Source: Heterocephalus glaber
Lineage: Eukaryota > Chordata > Mammalia > Rodentia > Bathyergidae
Length of the DNA stretch: 64,000 bases
Direction of reading: 5' to 3'
Assembly (NCBI RefSeq): GCF_000247695.1
Contig: NW_004624734.1
Coordinates: 13,097,573-13,161,572, forward strand
In this document: positions 37,621-50,772 of the stretch, piece by piece
How the letters are laid out: each line of letters opens with the position of its first letter
How positions within the stretch are numbered: the first letter of the stretch is position 1
Notes under the pieces: generated by a model
What the model saw: only the letters and a program-made list of their open reading frames with translations
What the model was told of the DNA's origin: nothing
The model's database searches: none
Program-made: the position numbers and the translations under genes

Positions 37621-40600
37621 GCACCATCAGGAGCTCTTCAGACCCCTGAATACCAAGGGAGGATGATGGGGAATAAAAGAAAGAGACAGGAGCAATATTT
37701 AGTGTGCGATGGGGGACCAGGAGGAATCTGTCTGTAGTGGACAGACTTCAGTGAACTCCACAGTGGGCCCACTTTTATTGAATCATCAAAGAGCACAAGG
37801 GAGGGAGGAGGTAGTGTACTATTTGAAGAACAGCAACTGCAGTAAGGTGGGAAGTAAGGTAGGAAGATAGGGACCAAGATTAACATCTCAAAGGGAAAAT
37901 GTAAGGTCCTTCTCTACACCCTGATGTCTGCATTTTATATTGCCCTCAGCAGAATGTTATCTTGCCTCAGAAGAGCTACGATTATGGCTTTCCTACAGAT
38001 CCAGGAAGTCTGCAATCTTTTGCCTACTTCTCTATGACCCCTGGGGCCTTGGTACTGCAGGGCCTGTGGCCTGACCCCCACCAATCTATGCATATCGTGA
38101 CTGGTCCCCAACACAGCATGAAACGGAGTTCTGCTTCCTGTGGCCCATCAGCCCCATGCTGCAGTGGTGGCTTTTAACACATGACCCTATCTGCTATAAT
38201 TTCACTGTGTGTCCTCAGTGGTCTGCTTGCTGAGTCAGGTGACAGATGCCTCACACCTGTAGCACAGTGCTAGGCATGGGCTGTAAAACCTCTGTCTCTT
38301 TGAGCTGCATTCTCCCCTCTCCTTTCTCTTGCACTTAGGGATCAAGTTGGCCCTGAAGAACATTTTTACTTTCACAGTGTCTCAGGTCCCAAAGGAAACC
38401 TTCCTAAAACATCCATTTATCTGGCCCTGAGGGAGAGGAAACATGAGGTTAAACTCTGTTATGCAAATCGACCACGTGGTGCTTCTCCAAGCATTTGTGT
38501 CTTTTAACTCTTCCTACAAACCAGCCTGCTTTTGTTACAATAAGCATCACTTAATCTTTAGACCAGACTCTGGTGTCTGGGATCTGATGATTAGGGAAAT
38601 TGGTAGGAATTAGAATAGTGATAGATCATAAATAAAACTGTGTATCATTTCTGCTAACCTGACATGGGAATGTTTTCTAAAAATATGTGGGAAGGGTCTT
38701 TTCTTTATACTTCTCTAAAGTCTTTCATGGTTATCTTCAGATCATTAATTCTTGAGTTCCTAAGTGATAACCCTTTTCCATGAAGCGAAAATACTAATCC
38801 CCTTCCCTCACATTATGAAACAGACATACTCTGTTTTCCATTGCTTTCTTAAAATCTTTCCTGTCTCACCTCTTAGTTTACCTTTCTGGTAGAGAAGACT
38901 TAAGAGACTGCAGGCTATTTTTGCTTGGACCAACAATGTATTTTCATTAGCAGATTCTAAATGTAGACTTCAGATGTGTTGTCTTGACCATACTTCGAGT
39001 GTCTTTAAGCTTAGTGTTCCCCATGCATCCAGGCATTCCTTCTAGAAGGGGATGGAGGAGTGGGCAGGCACCAGAGTGGCCTTTGGCAGGAGCTCCCTCC
39101 TCATTTTAGTTATTACCCCATGGAACATGCCATCACAAATTTCACTGAACTGTCCCCTCTACAGGCATTATTTTAAATACTGGTGGTTTCGCACTGGTGG
39201 TGTCTCTTTAGGAGATAAAGTTTTGCAGCCAAACAACACAGTGTTGTTTCTCTACAGAGCTGCCACTCATCCGACCCCACTAGTGACTATTAGGCCCCTT
39301 CCAAAGTAAAAAGCCACAGAGCAGTTTCCAGGGCAAGACTGTGCATCAGTCAGGTCCAGTCAGGAGACAGCAACCACACCAGAGGACTGAGCAGAACAAC
39401 TTGAGGATACTGTTAACCAGGTAGAAAACTACTGACTAGGTAACCAGTGAGTGAACAAGAGAACTCAAAGTGACGTAGGGAAAGCAAGTGTGGGGCGAGG
39501 CCACCATCTGTAGCTGGAGGGAACAAAAGGAAGAGATTGGAATGGTGGCCCCAAGGACCCAAAGCTCAGGCCTCTGCCAAGGGGTGGGGTCTGAGATCCC
39601 TACATCTGAGAAGGAGGTCCATATTGGTGCATGGTCTTGTGAGTATTGGAAAACCCAGACTGGATGGCACAGCTGCCCCAGCAATAAACTTCTGCTGCCG
39701 ATGCTGCTGAGGTACAGAGGCCAGAGCTGTCCTCACCATCCACCACCTTCACAGTCTCTGTAACAGCCCCTGTTGGTGGAGCCAAGTGGTAAAACAAAGT
39801 GTGGTTTACACAGTCAGTCCAGACCAGCCTCAGCAAATGAATCAGATGAGAAGGCTGAGCTCAAGGCTGAGGGACAATAGCCTTATAGTGGCATAGTTTG
39901 CTAAGTGTCGGCCCACTGACCTTCCAGAGCCTCATAGTTTTGAGCAAAACAGTTCTGGTAAAATATGCACCCACACTGTTTATAGAAACAGAACCAAAAA
40001 AGCTCCTGTGCATTGGTAATAAGTTGTCTAAATATTCTGTACCTGTCGCATTAGTTTTAAGGGAAATTAGAGGAAGAGAGGTCGGTAGTTAAGTTCCGTA
40101 AGATTGGGGACACTTGCTTCTATCTCTGCCTGCTTTTTGTAGGGCAAATAGGCACTGAGATGCTTTTAGAAAAAGATGAACAGAAACACAGCTAAGTGGG
40201 CATTTGCAGAATTGGTGTCTGTAAAACCCATTAAGAAGTGTTTGGGGGAAAAATCGTTTAGCTCTTTCATGTTCATTGTAATTTTTAAATTTGGCCCCAC
40301 ATTCATTGAACCTAAATTCAACTGAGGTTGAAAGGAAAATGATTCAGTGAAGAATAGAACAGCACGACATGGGCTGTCATCCACCAGACCTCAAGGCAGT
40401 GCACACACAGGGATTCCTGCATGGGGGTTGGGAGGTGGGTTCCAGTGTTTATAGGGGCTGCTGCCCCAGTCTGCTCAGCTGGGGCCCAGGGAAGGTGAGA
40501 GAGTCATTAGCACCCACTAAAGACCAATTTCCTCCTCTCCTTTGTGTGAGAGGTTTTCTGTGTGAGTCTAAGCACTTCTCCTTAAGTGAAAATATTTGTC

Positions 40601-41319
40601 TTTCAGGGCTTTTCCCCCCTCCGGCTGAGTGGCAAAGGCCATGTTTGTTTGTCTTAACTCTGAAACTGTTATTGACATAGATGAAGTGTTACTTTTATTA
40701 GCTGATCATTACACAGCTTGTATTTGCTGGGTTCCTTTGCATATAATTATGATGTGAAAACTCCTTGTAAGAGTATCTGTCAATAGTGTAATTGACTTTC
40801 CCCTGTTGACTTTTTACTCAATAACCTCTGAGACTGGCCCATCCTTAGACATTGGAAACCTGCTTATTTTGAAATTTGCCTGAGTGCGGTGTTCAAGATA
40901 TATCATCCTCAAAAGAACTGCTTGCACATCTTGAGTTTTATACCTGTATCTTCTGCTACTTTCCCAGTGAAATGTGCTGCAGAGATCCCCTGAAATGGAA
41001 CAGTTACCACCACTGAATCTTTAGACCAGACTCTGGTGTCTATCCAGACTCTGGTGTCTATTTCTGGCCTATCTGGGGAAGAGAAGCCCAGATTTCTTAC
41101 ATTCATAGCATTATGGGCCGCCTCCCACACAGGGACCATAGAAACTCGCTTGAGCCATCTTACGTTTAACCTTTAGGACTCTCTCTGATCCCCATGTGGC
41201 CACTTGAATGACAAAGAAGAATTAAATGTCCCTGGTTGGCCAGAGGGTTGGGAGAGAACAGATGGGAGGCAGGTCCTTCAAATGGCAGCAGAGCCCAGAA
41301 ATCATGCATATAGACTCAG

Positions 41320-41475
41320 GAACCAAGTTTCCTGGGTCCTTATTCTGTAGCTATGGAACCTTGGACAAGTACACTTGGGCTTCTCACAAGGAAACTACCT
41401 CTCTTGTGAATTAAGATTAATACACAGTTATGTGCTTGGCATGTAAGCATTATGCAGATATTCGATAATAACATG
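41320..41475 (+). mobile_element. MIR SINE fragment
   Basis: MIR-like order: tggaaccttggacaagtac, then a diverged cttctcacaaggaaactacc and gtgcttggcatgtaagcatt. Confidence 0.5.
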
Positions 41476-41803
41476 GATGTATCCAGTCTGCCCTCCATAG
41501 ACCTTTCTGGGTCCTCTTCCTGAGCACCTGAACCTAAGCCCCATCGTTCAAGAGAAGGCTTAGTTTGAACTTCTGTCACTTCAGCCCAATGTAGATTTGT
41601 GGCAAGGCAATTGCCTTTGAGGAATCATTGCTGGCCTACAAGTCCAGACCATAGCATGTTATAAAATTGTAAGAAAGTGCCATTGAATTACCATGAAAGG
41701 CTCCTTAATTTTACTTGGATCTCTAAGGACCTAAATGAAAACTGCAATTCCCATTGAACATGAAGATGACCATTCATGGTTCTGTTGCAGCACAAAAACA
41801 TCA

Positions 41804-41962
41804 ATTTTTTAAAAAACATTTTCTTAGCATGTATTTGTGATGCATAATAAATATATTCATCATGAGATATTTGTACATATACATATACATATCCCATCTC
41901 GATACTTTGTACTTCCCCTTTCCTTCCCCTCCCCTCCATCCTATCTCCCTTTGTCCCCAAAT
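41804..41962 (-). mobile_element. Short L1 3'-end fragment, antisense
   Basis: It resembles the complement of the lineage L1 3'UTR at 24.8-25.1 kb (poly-T start, then tacatatacatat and a pyrimidine-rich block). The exact 11-bp duplication caaaaacatca flanks it (41793-41803 and 41963-41973). Confidence 0.6.
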
Positions 41963-42002
41963 CAAAAACATCATTTCTTAGTGTCATGTCATGCAATCAT
42001 CA

Positions 42003-42247
42003 TTTAAATATCACATGGTTTCTCTTATATGAGAAATCCAAAATATAAATAAAGAGCAAAATAAAAGCTAGATAGCAGGAAATAAGGAGATAGACCTTTT
42101 GCAAAAGGGAAAGGACCAAAAGATGGAAGGAGGGGAGGGAACGGGGATGAAAAAGGAATTAAGATGTGTTCTGTACATGTGTCACCTCCACATGAGGAAT
42201 GTCATTATATACTGCAAACGTGTAAAAATAAAAATTTAAATAAATTG
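42003..42247 (+). mobile_element. Short L1 3'-end fragment, sense
   Basis: Its end (gtcattatatactgcaaacg and an A-rich tail) is the complement of the start of the antisense L1 at 24.8 kb, so it is the same L1 3'UTR in sense orientation. An 8-bp flank aatcatca is repeated at 41995-42002 and 42248-42255. Confidence 0.65.
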
Positions 42248-42619
42248 AATCATCAGAAAAACCCATCTCTCAGCCTAAGATCTGTTTCTCCTTTCTTAGC
42301 ATCTTTGTCTTCCCCCTTGAGAAGATTGTGGTCTGATTAGGGTACTTGAAGGAAAATTTGACACTGATCTTGCTGTTTATTGTGTTGTATTTTGTTTTGT
42401 TTTGAAAGACCATGCACCTGTTGGCCTTCTCTTCTGAAATCATGGCCTTTGAAAGCAATTACACAACTCAGTATTAAGTTATGCTTTGTGGTAGGAGGAG
42501 AGGAGAAAATAGTAAAGGTTTAGGTTTAAGAAAAAAGGGAAAAAGCACACCAGACAGAGATCCCTCCCGGACTCTGCCCCTGCAAAAGTTTTTGCTTTTG
42601 ACAGCATCATAGGAAGACA

Positions 42620-45600
42620 GTTTTATCATGAGGCTAACGTATTATTAGTCTTAGAGACTTATTATTTCAGTTTGGAATCCATCTGGAGTTATGGTGTGAA
42701 TCAGAGGTACATTTCAATATTTCCAAAATGGATAATCAATTATCCCAGCATCATTTATTAAATAACCCTCCCTTTCCTCATGATATGAAGTACGAGGTAT
42801 GATATATATATATCAAGTTTCTTTATATTTAGGGGGCTCTTTGTCCTGTTTCACATTTGTCTTTTCTGTGACAGTACCACACTGTCCAAATTACTCTGTC
42901 TTTATGGTAAATCTTAAGCCTGGTCACACAGGTTCTCCCAATTTGCCATCTTTTTTCAGTGTGTGGATATTCTTCGTGCTTTGCACTTACATGTGAATTT
43001 TAGATTCAGCTTGGTGAATTATAAAATAACAAAAAAAAATGGACTAGGGGAGGTAAAGAAGAAAATATCTCCTATTGTGATTTTTGACTAACATTGTATT
43101 GAATCTGTGGATCGTATTGGTGGGAATGCCCCCATATTAACTCTGTTAATCAGTGAATTTGTAAACCTTTCCATGTATTTAAGTCTTTAGTGTCACTCAT
43201 TACAGCTTTATTTTTTCCCCTAAAGGACTTAATCATCTGCATAGTCTAGGTTTGATATTTTCTTTTGCTATTATAGATTTTACCAACACAGACAATGTAT
43301 TTTCTGTTTGCTGGAAACACATGGAATGCAATGGAAATTCATGGAAATGCAACTGATTTCTCAGCATTGATTTTTCATAGCAACCTTGCTAAAGGAACTG
43401 CCTTAGTAATTCTAACAGTTTACTGTGTATAGAGCACATCTTCTGCAAATAACCGTGGGTTTGTTTTTCCTATTTTTTTTCTTTTTCTTGTCCTATTGCA
43501 CAGTCTAGGACTTCTGAATAAAGTAACTATAATAGGTATCTTTCTGTTTTTTCTTATTTTAAGGGGAGCCATGTTGTTCACTCACAGTTGACAGGATATT
43601 TGTTACTGGTTTTTAAGGAAATGATTTTGTCATAATTTCCCTTTATTTTTAGGTTTTTGGGATATTTATCATCTATAATTGTTGAATTTCATTAGAAGTG
43701 TTTCCATCATTTAAGAAAGCTATAAAATTTTTCTTTTTTTTTTTACTGTGGTAAATTACATTATAAATCTACCAATTCCAAAAGAACCCTTTCATATCTG
43801 AATATATTTGATTATGATACATCGATTTTTTATGTATTAGAGCTGATGAACTAATATTTTGTCCATGCATCATATTTCTGCAGTTCTGTCTTCATCTGGT
43901 TTTAGTGTCAAGATTGTATTAGCCTCATAAAGTGAATTGGGCAGTATTCTCTCACTCTTTTTTGAGAGTTTATGTAAAATTAGAATTATTTGTTGCCTAA
44001 TATTTGATGGAACTTGCTTGAGAAACAATCTGGGGCAGGTGTTTTCCTTGTAAAATGATTATTATTATTAGTTTAATATATGTAATGATTATAGAATGAC
44101 TTGTTTTTTAACTTCCTTTTGAAAACCACTTCTATAACTCTAGGGGTTTGTCCATTTCACCTTGGTTTTCAAATACATTGGCATATTCTCAGTGTATTTC
44201 TCCATCTTTGAAAATATCATTTGTAACTATGTTCTGTTTTTATTTCTTATTTCATTTATATCTTCTTTTTTTGTTCGTGTGATTAAGTTTGCCAGAGATC
44301 TCCCCTGTCATCTTTTTTTATTAGCTCTACTTTGCATTTGTTCTTCGTCATTGATTTTTGCTACTTATAATTTCCTTGTTTTCTTTGCTTTTAGTCTACT
44401 TTTCCTTGCATAGATCAGTTACTTTTACTTTTAAATCTTTTTTCTTTTTCTATGAAAGTTTAAGGCCATAATTTTCTTCACACCACTACTTAGTTGTATC
44501 CCACAAGTTTTATTATCTTTCATATCATTGCTGTTAAGTACTATTTTCAAATTTTCACTTTGATTTCTAAGTTGGCCCATGGGTATTTTTAGAAGTGTTT
44601 TTTTCCAAATTTCCCAAAGAGGAAGTAGTTGTTATTTTTTAGTTACCTCTTCAGCATTGACCATTAACTTCGATGCTTTGTGGTCAGAGACTTGACCATT
44701 TATACTACAGCTTCTTTGGAATTTGAGGTTGTATATGTCTAGTCTAAGTGGCCTCATATAAATAATTCATGATCTGGTATAAATCAGTATTTTAAAAATA
44801 TTTCACCTGTGCTTCAAAAGAATATGCTTTTCCCATTGTTAGCATAGTTTTTGTGTGCAGTATGTCTTTTAGGTCAGATCTTGATGTAACCTTTTGTGTG
44901 TGTGTATATGTGGTATATGTGTGTGAGACAGAACAGGATCAATTGAATACTAAGAGTGATACATTAAATCTCCCATTACACTGTGGATTTGGCTGTTTTT
45001 CCTTGTAACTCTTTCAATTTTAGGAGTAGATATTTTGAAGGTATTTTATTGGAAGTATGCATGTTTAAAACTGTTCTGTCTTCCTGGTGAATTAAACCTT
45101 TATGAATGTTTAATGACTCTTCGTCTGTAGCAATGATTTTTGCTTTAAAATCTATCATTTCATTTTAATATCACTACACCAAGATGATACAATTTTTTCC
45201 ATCCTTTTAACCTTTGTGTGTCCTTTTGTTTCAGGTTTGTTTCTTATAAACAACAGATGCCTTTGTAAAATCCATGTTAATGATGTGAACTTTTAGCTGA
45301 AATTTTTAGCCGATGTTTATTGACGTACTTCATTTCTGCCTTCTTATTTTGCATTTCTGTTCGTCTCCTTATTCTAGATTCTTTCTCCTTTCTAACATTA
45401 TTTTGAGTTGACTGAAACTTTCCCATTCTTCATTCCGTTTCTTTCTCCTTAATGGTTTGGAAGTTATACATTCTGTTTCTCTTCATTTCCTGTTGATCGT
45501 AGAACTTTTAGCATGAATATTTTAAAACATTTAAAGTTAATCAATATCTTTAACCTCTTGATCAATACAGGGCCTTTGGAATGCTTTAGCTTCAATTCTG

Positions 45601-46770
45601 CCTTCCAGATGATATGCTACATTTGTCTAATACTTTTGTTCTAATTTGTTTTCTTAAAGCCACTTAGCATTAGTATTATTGTGTCATCAGGTCAATACTT
45701 CCGTATCTTTTCTTTGCTGACCATTTCTTCTTACAATCTCAGGCCTTTCTTTTTAGATCACTTTCCCTTTTTTCTCTGAAGTACATTTTTAAGAAGTTCC
45801 TATCCTGAGGGTATGTAGTGGAAGCCCTGAATTTTTGGCTGAGAATCCAGCGGCTTTTGCCCTCTTTTTAGAAATGGTGTTAAATTCTAGGTTGGCAGGT
45901 AATTTTTTTTCTCTCATCTTGAGATATTGTTCCACTTGTTTCACATGATCTAGATTAATTGATACTTCTCCTTAGGTAATGTGTTTTCTTTCTGCTGCTT
46001 TAAATCTTACCTTTTTTTTTTTTTTTAACTCAAAGGCCTGAATACCACAGTGAGGTATTTGTATCATTGAAAGCTCTACAAGGTTCGCCACCACTGCTCT
46101 AAGGTTTGATAATGATGTATCTAAGAATGGATTTCATTTCATTTATCCTGCATGGGATTTGTTGGCTTTTTCAACTGGAAAAGTTTCATCAAAATTAGAA
46201 AATTTCTAGCCATTTTCTATTCAAGTATTAGATCTCCCATTTTCTTTTTACTCTGGAACCCGCACAGATTTACCTGGGCTCTCCTTTGGTGTTCCATACC
46301 ATCCAGCCTTTCCCCCATAGTTCCTACCTCTTTGTCTCTCTGCTGTGTTTTTTGGAGTATCTTCAGAGCTGTTTTCTAACTCACTAATTTTTTTCTCGAG
46401 CTGCATTGAGTGTTTTTAATTTCAAGGATTGTATTTTTTAACCTCTGGAACTTCTACTTGGTACTTTGCAAAATCTGCCTGCTTAGTTTGTATAGTCTGT
46501 TCTTCCTGTCCAGTGTTTTTTAGTCCCCTCTTTATTTCTTTAAATGTCCCAACTTTAGATTGTATCTACTTAGTTCAACATTTACAGTACTTGCAGTTCA
46601 CATTTTATAGTTTCTTTTTTTTTTTTTCTGTTGTCTATTGCTCATGGTGTCATGGTGGCTTATTTCTTTTGTGTTTGATGATTTTTTTTTTCAATGAATC
46701 TGTATTCTATTCAGTGTTGCCCATGAAAATCATCTGTGGCTTGAATTTAAAGCATGTTCTTCCAGAGAGG
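42620..46770 (-). mobile_element. Long old L1 (L1M-type), antisense
   Basis: This T-rich block reads as the complement of L1 ORF2 through ORF1/5' sequence. The phrases follow one another in the L1 order: catctgcaaataaccg-type near 43.44 kb, ttgtatcccacaagttt near 44.49 kb, tgctttgtggtcagagactt near 44.67 kb, and attgtattttttaacctctg near 46.43 kb. Copies this diverged are usually ancient L1M families. All frames are broken. Ends are approximate and the element may be in several pieces. Confidence 0.65.
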
Positions 46771-47879
46771 ATTTGGTTGTAAAACTTGTGGTATAAGCCT
46801 AGGGGACCAATATAGTACTTGAGGCCACATTAACTTCCCTGAGGAGTCATCAATACCCATGAAGCCAACAAAGCAGGCCCCCACCCCCACCCCTTGCATA
46901 GGTTTGAGCTGTTGTTCCAGTGCTGGGCACTTGCTCTGAGGATACCTTGGCCTCCTTAGTTGCCTACTCCTTGCACCACAGGTTATTTTTACATTTTGCA
47001 TTTGTGTGTGTGAGGTTGTTTGGTACATGTATGTCTAGATGGGTGTCTGAGATTCCCTTTATTTTCAAGTGAACGTAGCAGTGTCTTTAAAATATGTTCC
47101 TGCATTTTACCTGGGATCCTTTTCATTGTAGTCAGATGAATATCTTTCAGTTTCTCTTCTGCCACCTGGATGGAGGTGGAAGCCTCTTGTCATCTCCTCT
47201 TGACTTTGTTTTTCTCCTTGTGGTTGGTTTGGGAGAAAAGTGTTATGCTCACTCCCATCCCCAGCTTTGTATAATCCTACTGATTCTGTCTGCCTTCCAC
47301 ATTTGGCAAAAGATCAGAATCTTCAAGTCCGTGCCCTGGGAGCACAACTACCCCAAATAATAGCCTGAGATTTAAAGTCATCAGTTCCATAGAGAACCCC
47401 AGTATATCAGGTAAAGGGTGGTATCAACACTTACCATTTAACTGTAGTGGAACAAATAATTAACTGGTAAGAAACAAGCAGCAAAGTGGCCATGTCTAAG
47501 CATAAGCTTAGAGCTTGACTTGTTAGTTACAAACATTACTTGTTTTTGGCTTGAACTAGTGTGAATTCTCGCTTTCTATGCCCAGTATTTCCCATCTAAT
47601 TGACTAGAGAATAAACATCAGATTCTACATCAGATTAATAGCATGTGGTTTTGTTGAACCATGTGCTTTAAATTCTTGGAGGCCCGGGTAAAATCAGGTT
47701 GCCTTTCATTTATGCTAATTTATGTTCACGTTGAGTATCATGATGTGTAAATTCAGCTAACACTGAAAAATCACAGGCATTTCAGATGTATCATATGTTA
47801 ATTTTAATGAATGGTGTTTTGAGATGGTAGTTAAAAATTCACCTTCCAACGTGTTCAGGATAGCTGGTATCTTTTAAGC

Positions 47880-48165
47880 ATTTGGTGTCCTGTAATGACA
47901 ACTCCTGCAGCGGGAAGCATTTGACACCAGCTCAGTACTCTGGTTTGCGCCATCATGAATCACATTGCACCAAGTTATTAATAATGGAAGGAGCTTGTCA
48001 CTTCCTGCTGAGTTTTGTGTGCAATTTATGAATTATAAGCCCATGCTAAAATCTCAGGGAAAGTTAATTTCATCAAATGAGAAAGAGATATGCTTATATT
48101 TTAATTTTCACTCCGTAAAGTTATGTCTTTATGTTTGTTTTCATCTAGAAATATTATGAATGTTA
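47880..48165. promoter_or_regulatory. Possible conserved non-coding block
   Basis: Repeat-free and AT-rich, with several homeodomain-like cores (ttattaataatgg, atttatgaattataagc, gttaatttcatcaaatga) next to the decayed L1 region. This is suggestive only. Confidence 0.3.
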
Positions 48166-49689
48166 AGGACTGGTTTCCTGTCTTCAGGGAACCAGGAGGT
48201 ATTGCAAATTCCCGCTTGATCTGCCTTTGAGAACTAGTGAGGCCACTTTGGACAAGTCTTAAGGTTCTCTGAGTTTGTTTGTTTACCTGTGAAAGAGGGA
48301 GCCAGGAATTACTGCAAGGTGGGTTGTGGCCTCATTGTCCCCAGCAGCCTGATTCTAGGAGGTGCCAGAGATCCTGTCCTTCACGACACAAAGTCAGGGG
48401 CCATGGAATAATTTTCTTTATTCTCCTTTCATCCATGGGATTGCCTGAAGAAAGTTCTCATCTGAGCCTAATGGGTCTGTAGCACCTCTCCAGTACTGCT
48501 TATGCCCTATTTAAGAAAGAGAGACAAGTTCTAGTGTGTAAAGTCTTTCCTCCCTGGGTGAGGTAGAGCTAAAATTTAATATCATTACTTTGATTGTAAT
48601 ATTTTTCCACACACACACCCCCCAAACTTTTTATTTAAGAAAATTTCAAACTTACAGGAAAGAGGAGAACAAAACACAAAGCCCATTGGGTACCACTCAC
48701 TGAGATTCACTAGGAGTTGACTTTGTGGAACATGTATCTTATTGCTTCCTCTCTCAGTTGTGCTTTTCTCCTTCTTTTTATGTGTTCAAAGAAGGTTTCC
48801 TACTCTGCCTGTGACAAGCCAATCATATGTCCCAACTTAAAACAAAAGATAAAGATTCAGACCTGAATTGATTTGTTAAAAGCCAAACATAGCCCCACTC
48901 ACTTGTCCACATGTAGTTGGGCTAAGTAGGAAATTGTTTGATGCTAGTTTAATCAACTAATTATTTTTGTATTTCACACAGTTCCCTTAATGATCAGGAG
49001 AACTGTAATACAAGACTTTATAAGACTTCCATTTTCATTTGCTTTAACAACAGTGAAGAGCTAGCTACATAGTTTATCATATTTATCAAGTTTCATATTT
49101 GGGAGCACTTCCACGTAACCTTATTGCAGCTATTTTTATGTACCCAAGAAATGGGAAATCTGCAAAAGATAAGATATGGAGGAGCCAGTCCCCAAAGCTC
49201 AAGGCTGTGGCCCCAGGAAAGCCCTTGAGGAATTCTCTCATTAGGGCCTCTTTGCTCTTTCTCCTGCATTCCCATAAGCCTCTTGACCAGGATAGAAAGA
49301 GAAAACAAGGCTTCCCCAGGAGAGTACATCACAGCAACCAGAAGGGGATGGCAAGGAAGAATTGTCACACACCACTGAAAACCTTCCTCTGTGCCTGAGA
49401 CTTGTTGTTTCATCCTCACACAGTCCTGTAAGGTTCATGAAGATGCTGAGGCTCCAGGATGTAAAACAGCCTGTCTGCCTCAGCCACCTCTTCCAAGGTC
49501 AGATGTCATATCCTCCTAAGAACTTCCCCTAGCCCCCTACTTCTCCTTCTACTGACAAGCAACCCTTCCTTTGTGCTAGTATTCATCCCTCTGATTTCCA
49601 CCTGCTCACAGCCATGTGCCAGGCACATCAGAAAGACAGCTCCCACCCAGATGCATGGACTGTGGCCTGTCCAGGAGGAAGTAGTCTTC

Positions 49690-49865
49690 AGCCATCGCTC
49701 CATGCCAGGCGCTGGTCCAGGCTCCTGCAGGTGCTAACTCAGGTCCTCAGCCCAAGCATCCTGGGAGGTGGGTGTAGTTACTCTTCCCATTTTGCTCATA
49801 AGGGAGGTGAGTACATTGCCCAGACACAAAAATAGTCCAATGCCTGGTGAGTGCTGCAGGGGAGT
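49690..49865 (+). mobile_element. MIR SINE fragment
   Basis: The order ctccatgccaggcgctggtc, then gttactcttcccattttgct and gaggtgagtacattgccc fits MIR. Confidence 0.5.
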
Positions 49866-49899
49866 CTCATCATAGGGAAGTTGCAAAAGAAAGCCAGTC

Positions 49900-50065
49900 T
49901 GTGTTGTTGAGACCACAACCTTGGCAGTCAGACTTTGATTCTAAGCCCAGCTCTTCTACCAGATAACTGTATGACTTTAATGAAATCACTAGGCCCAATT
50001 CCAGACCCAATTTCTGGTCTGGAAACAAGGCTTCTAAGATGCACTTTATAGAGTTAAATGTGATC
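49900..50065 (+). mobile_element. MIR SINE fragment
   Basis: Contains cagtcagactttgattctaa, agctcttctaccagataact, gtatgactttaatgaaatca and tagagttaaatgtgatcat, in MIR order. Confidence 0.6.
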
Positions 50066-50184
50066 ATCTGGGCAGGCTCAGCAGGGCGTCTGGTGGTGAT
50101 AAGTTCAAGAAGTGGTAACTCACTGCTCTCCTTTGTGATCTAACCTGGACTTGCTTTGATAGACTGTAGCATCTTCTCAACAGC

Positions 50185-50285
50185 TTCTGTACATGATCCA
50201 ACCACATATGCCTCCCCGGATCCTCCCTAAGGTCATGCATTTCTATTAGGTGCTCAGTGAATATTGGTAGATTGAATGAAGGAGG
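50185..50285 (+). mobile_element. L2 LINE 3' end
   Basis: Ends with taggtgctcagtgaatattg and gattgaatgaagg, the standard L2 3' terminus. Confidence 0.5.
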
Positions 50286-50772
50286 GAGGGAATGTGAGTG
50301 AATAGCTGTCACCACATGGCAGGTATCTCTTTTTGCTGAACACTGGATTTAGCCTTCTGACAAATGCCTCCTAATGCAGCAGCTTTGGAAGAGAGCATGC
50401 TTTTTCTCTGAAGTACTCAGCCAACATCATCTGGCAGTGTCTGACTCCGTGGAGCTGGCAGCTATGCAAAACCATGCACAGCTGGATTTTCATGGTTTAA
50501 TGTAAGAGGTAGAGCATCCACTGCTGTTGCTTCAGAAAAGCGTTGTTTTGAAGGCTCAGCCACAGAAATTGAGTCGAAGGCCAGGGATGGAGATAAGCTG
50601 TAAAGGCCACAGTGTCAAGACCTAGGACCCTGTCTTCAGATCACCTGTTGTGCAGGTTTTTCAGTGGGTAGCTGGTGCCTGCACACAGGTGGGCTGCTGG
50701 GTGTCCCTGTCAGAGAAGGTCTAATCTGTGTCCCTTCTGTCTGTCACCCCTCCCCATGTCCTCACCCTGCAG

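Larger units (their letters stand above)
36772..50772 (+). other. FOXN3: FOXN3 last intron
   Basis: A 14,001-nt intron with a gtaagg donor and a caccctgcag acceptor. It contains MIR/L2 fragments near 37-37.6, 41.3-41.5 and 49.7-50.3 kb, two short L1 3'-end insertions at 41.8-42.25 kb and a long old antisense L1 at about 42.6-46.8 kb. A possible conserved non-coding block lies at 47.9-48.2 kb. The stretch 39.34-39.85 kb reads like a very old interspersed repeat whose class I cannot name. The 37.7-39.3, 39.9-41.3 and 48.2-49.6 kb stretches show nothing I can assign. Confidence 0.85.
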
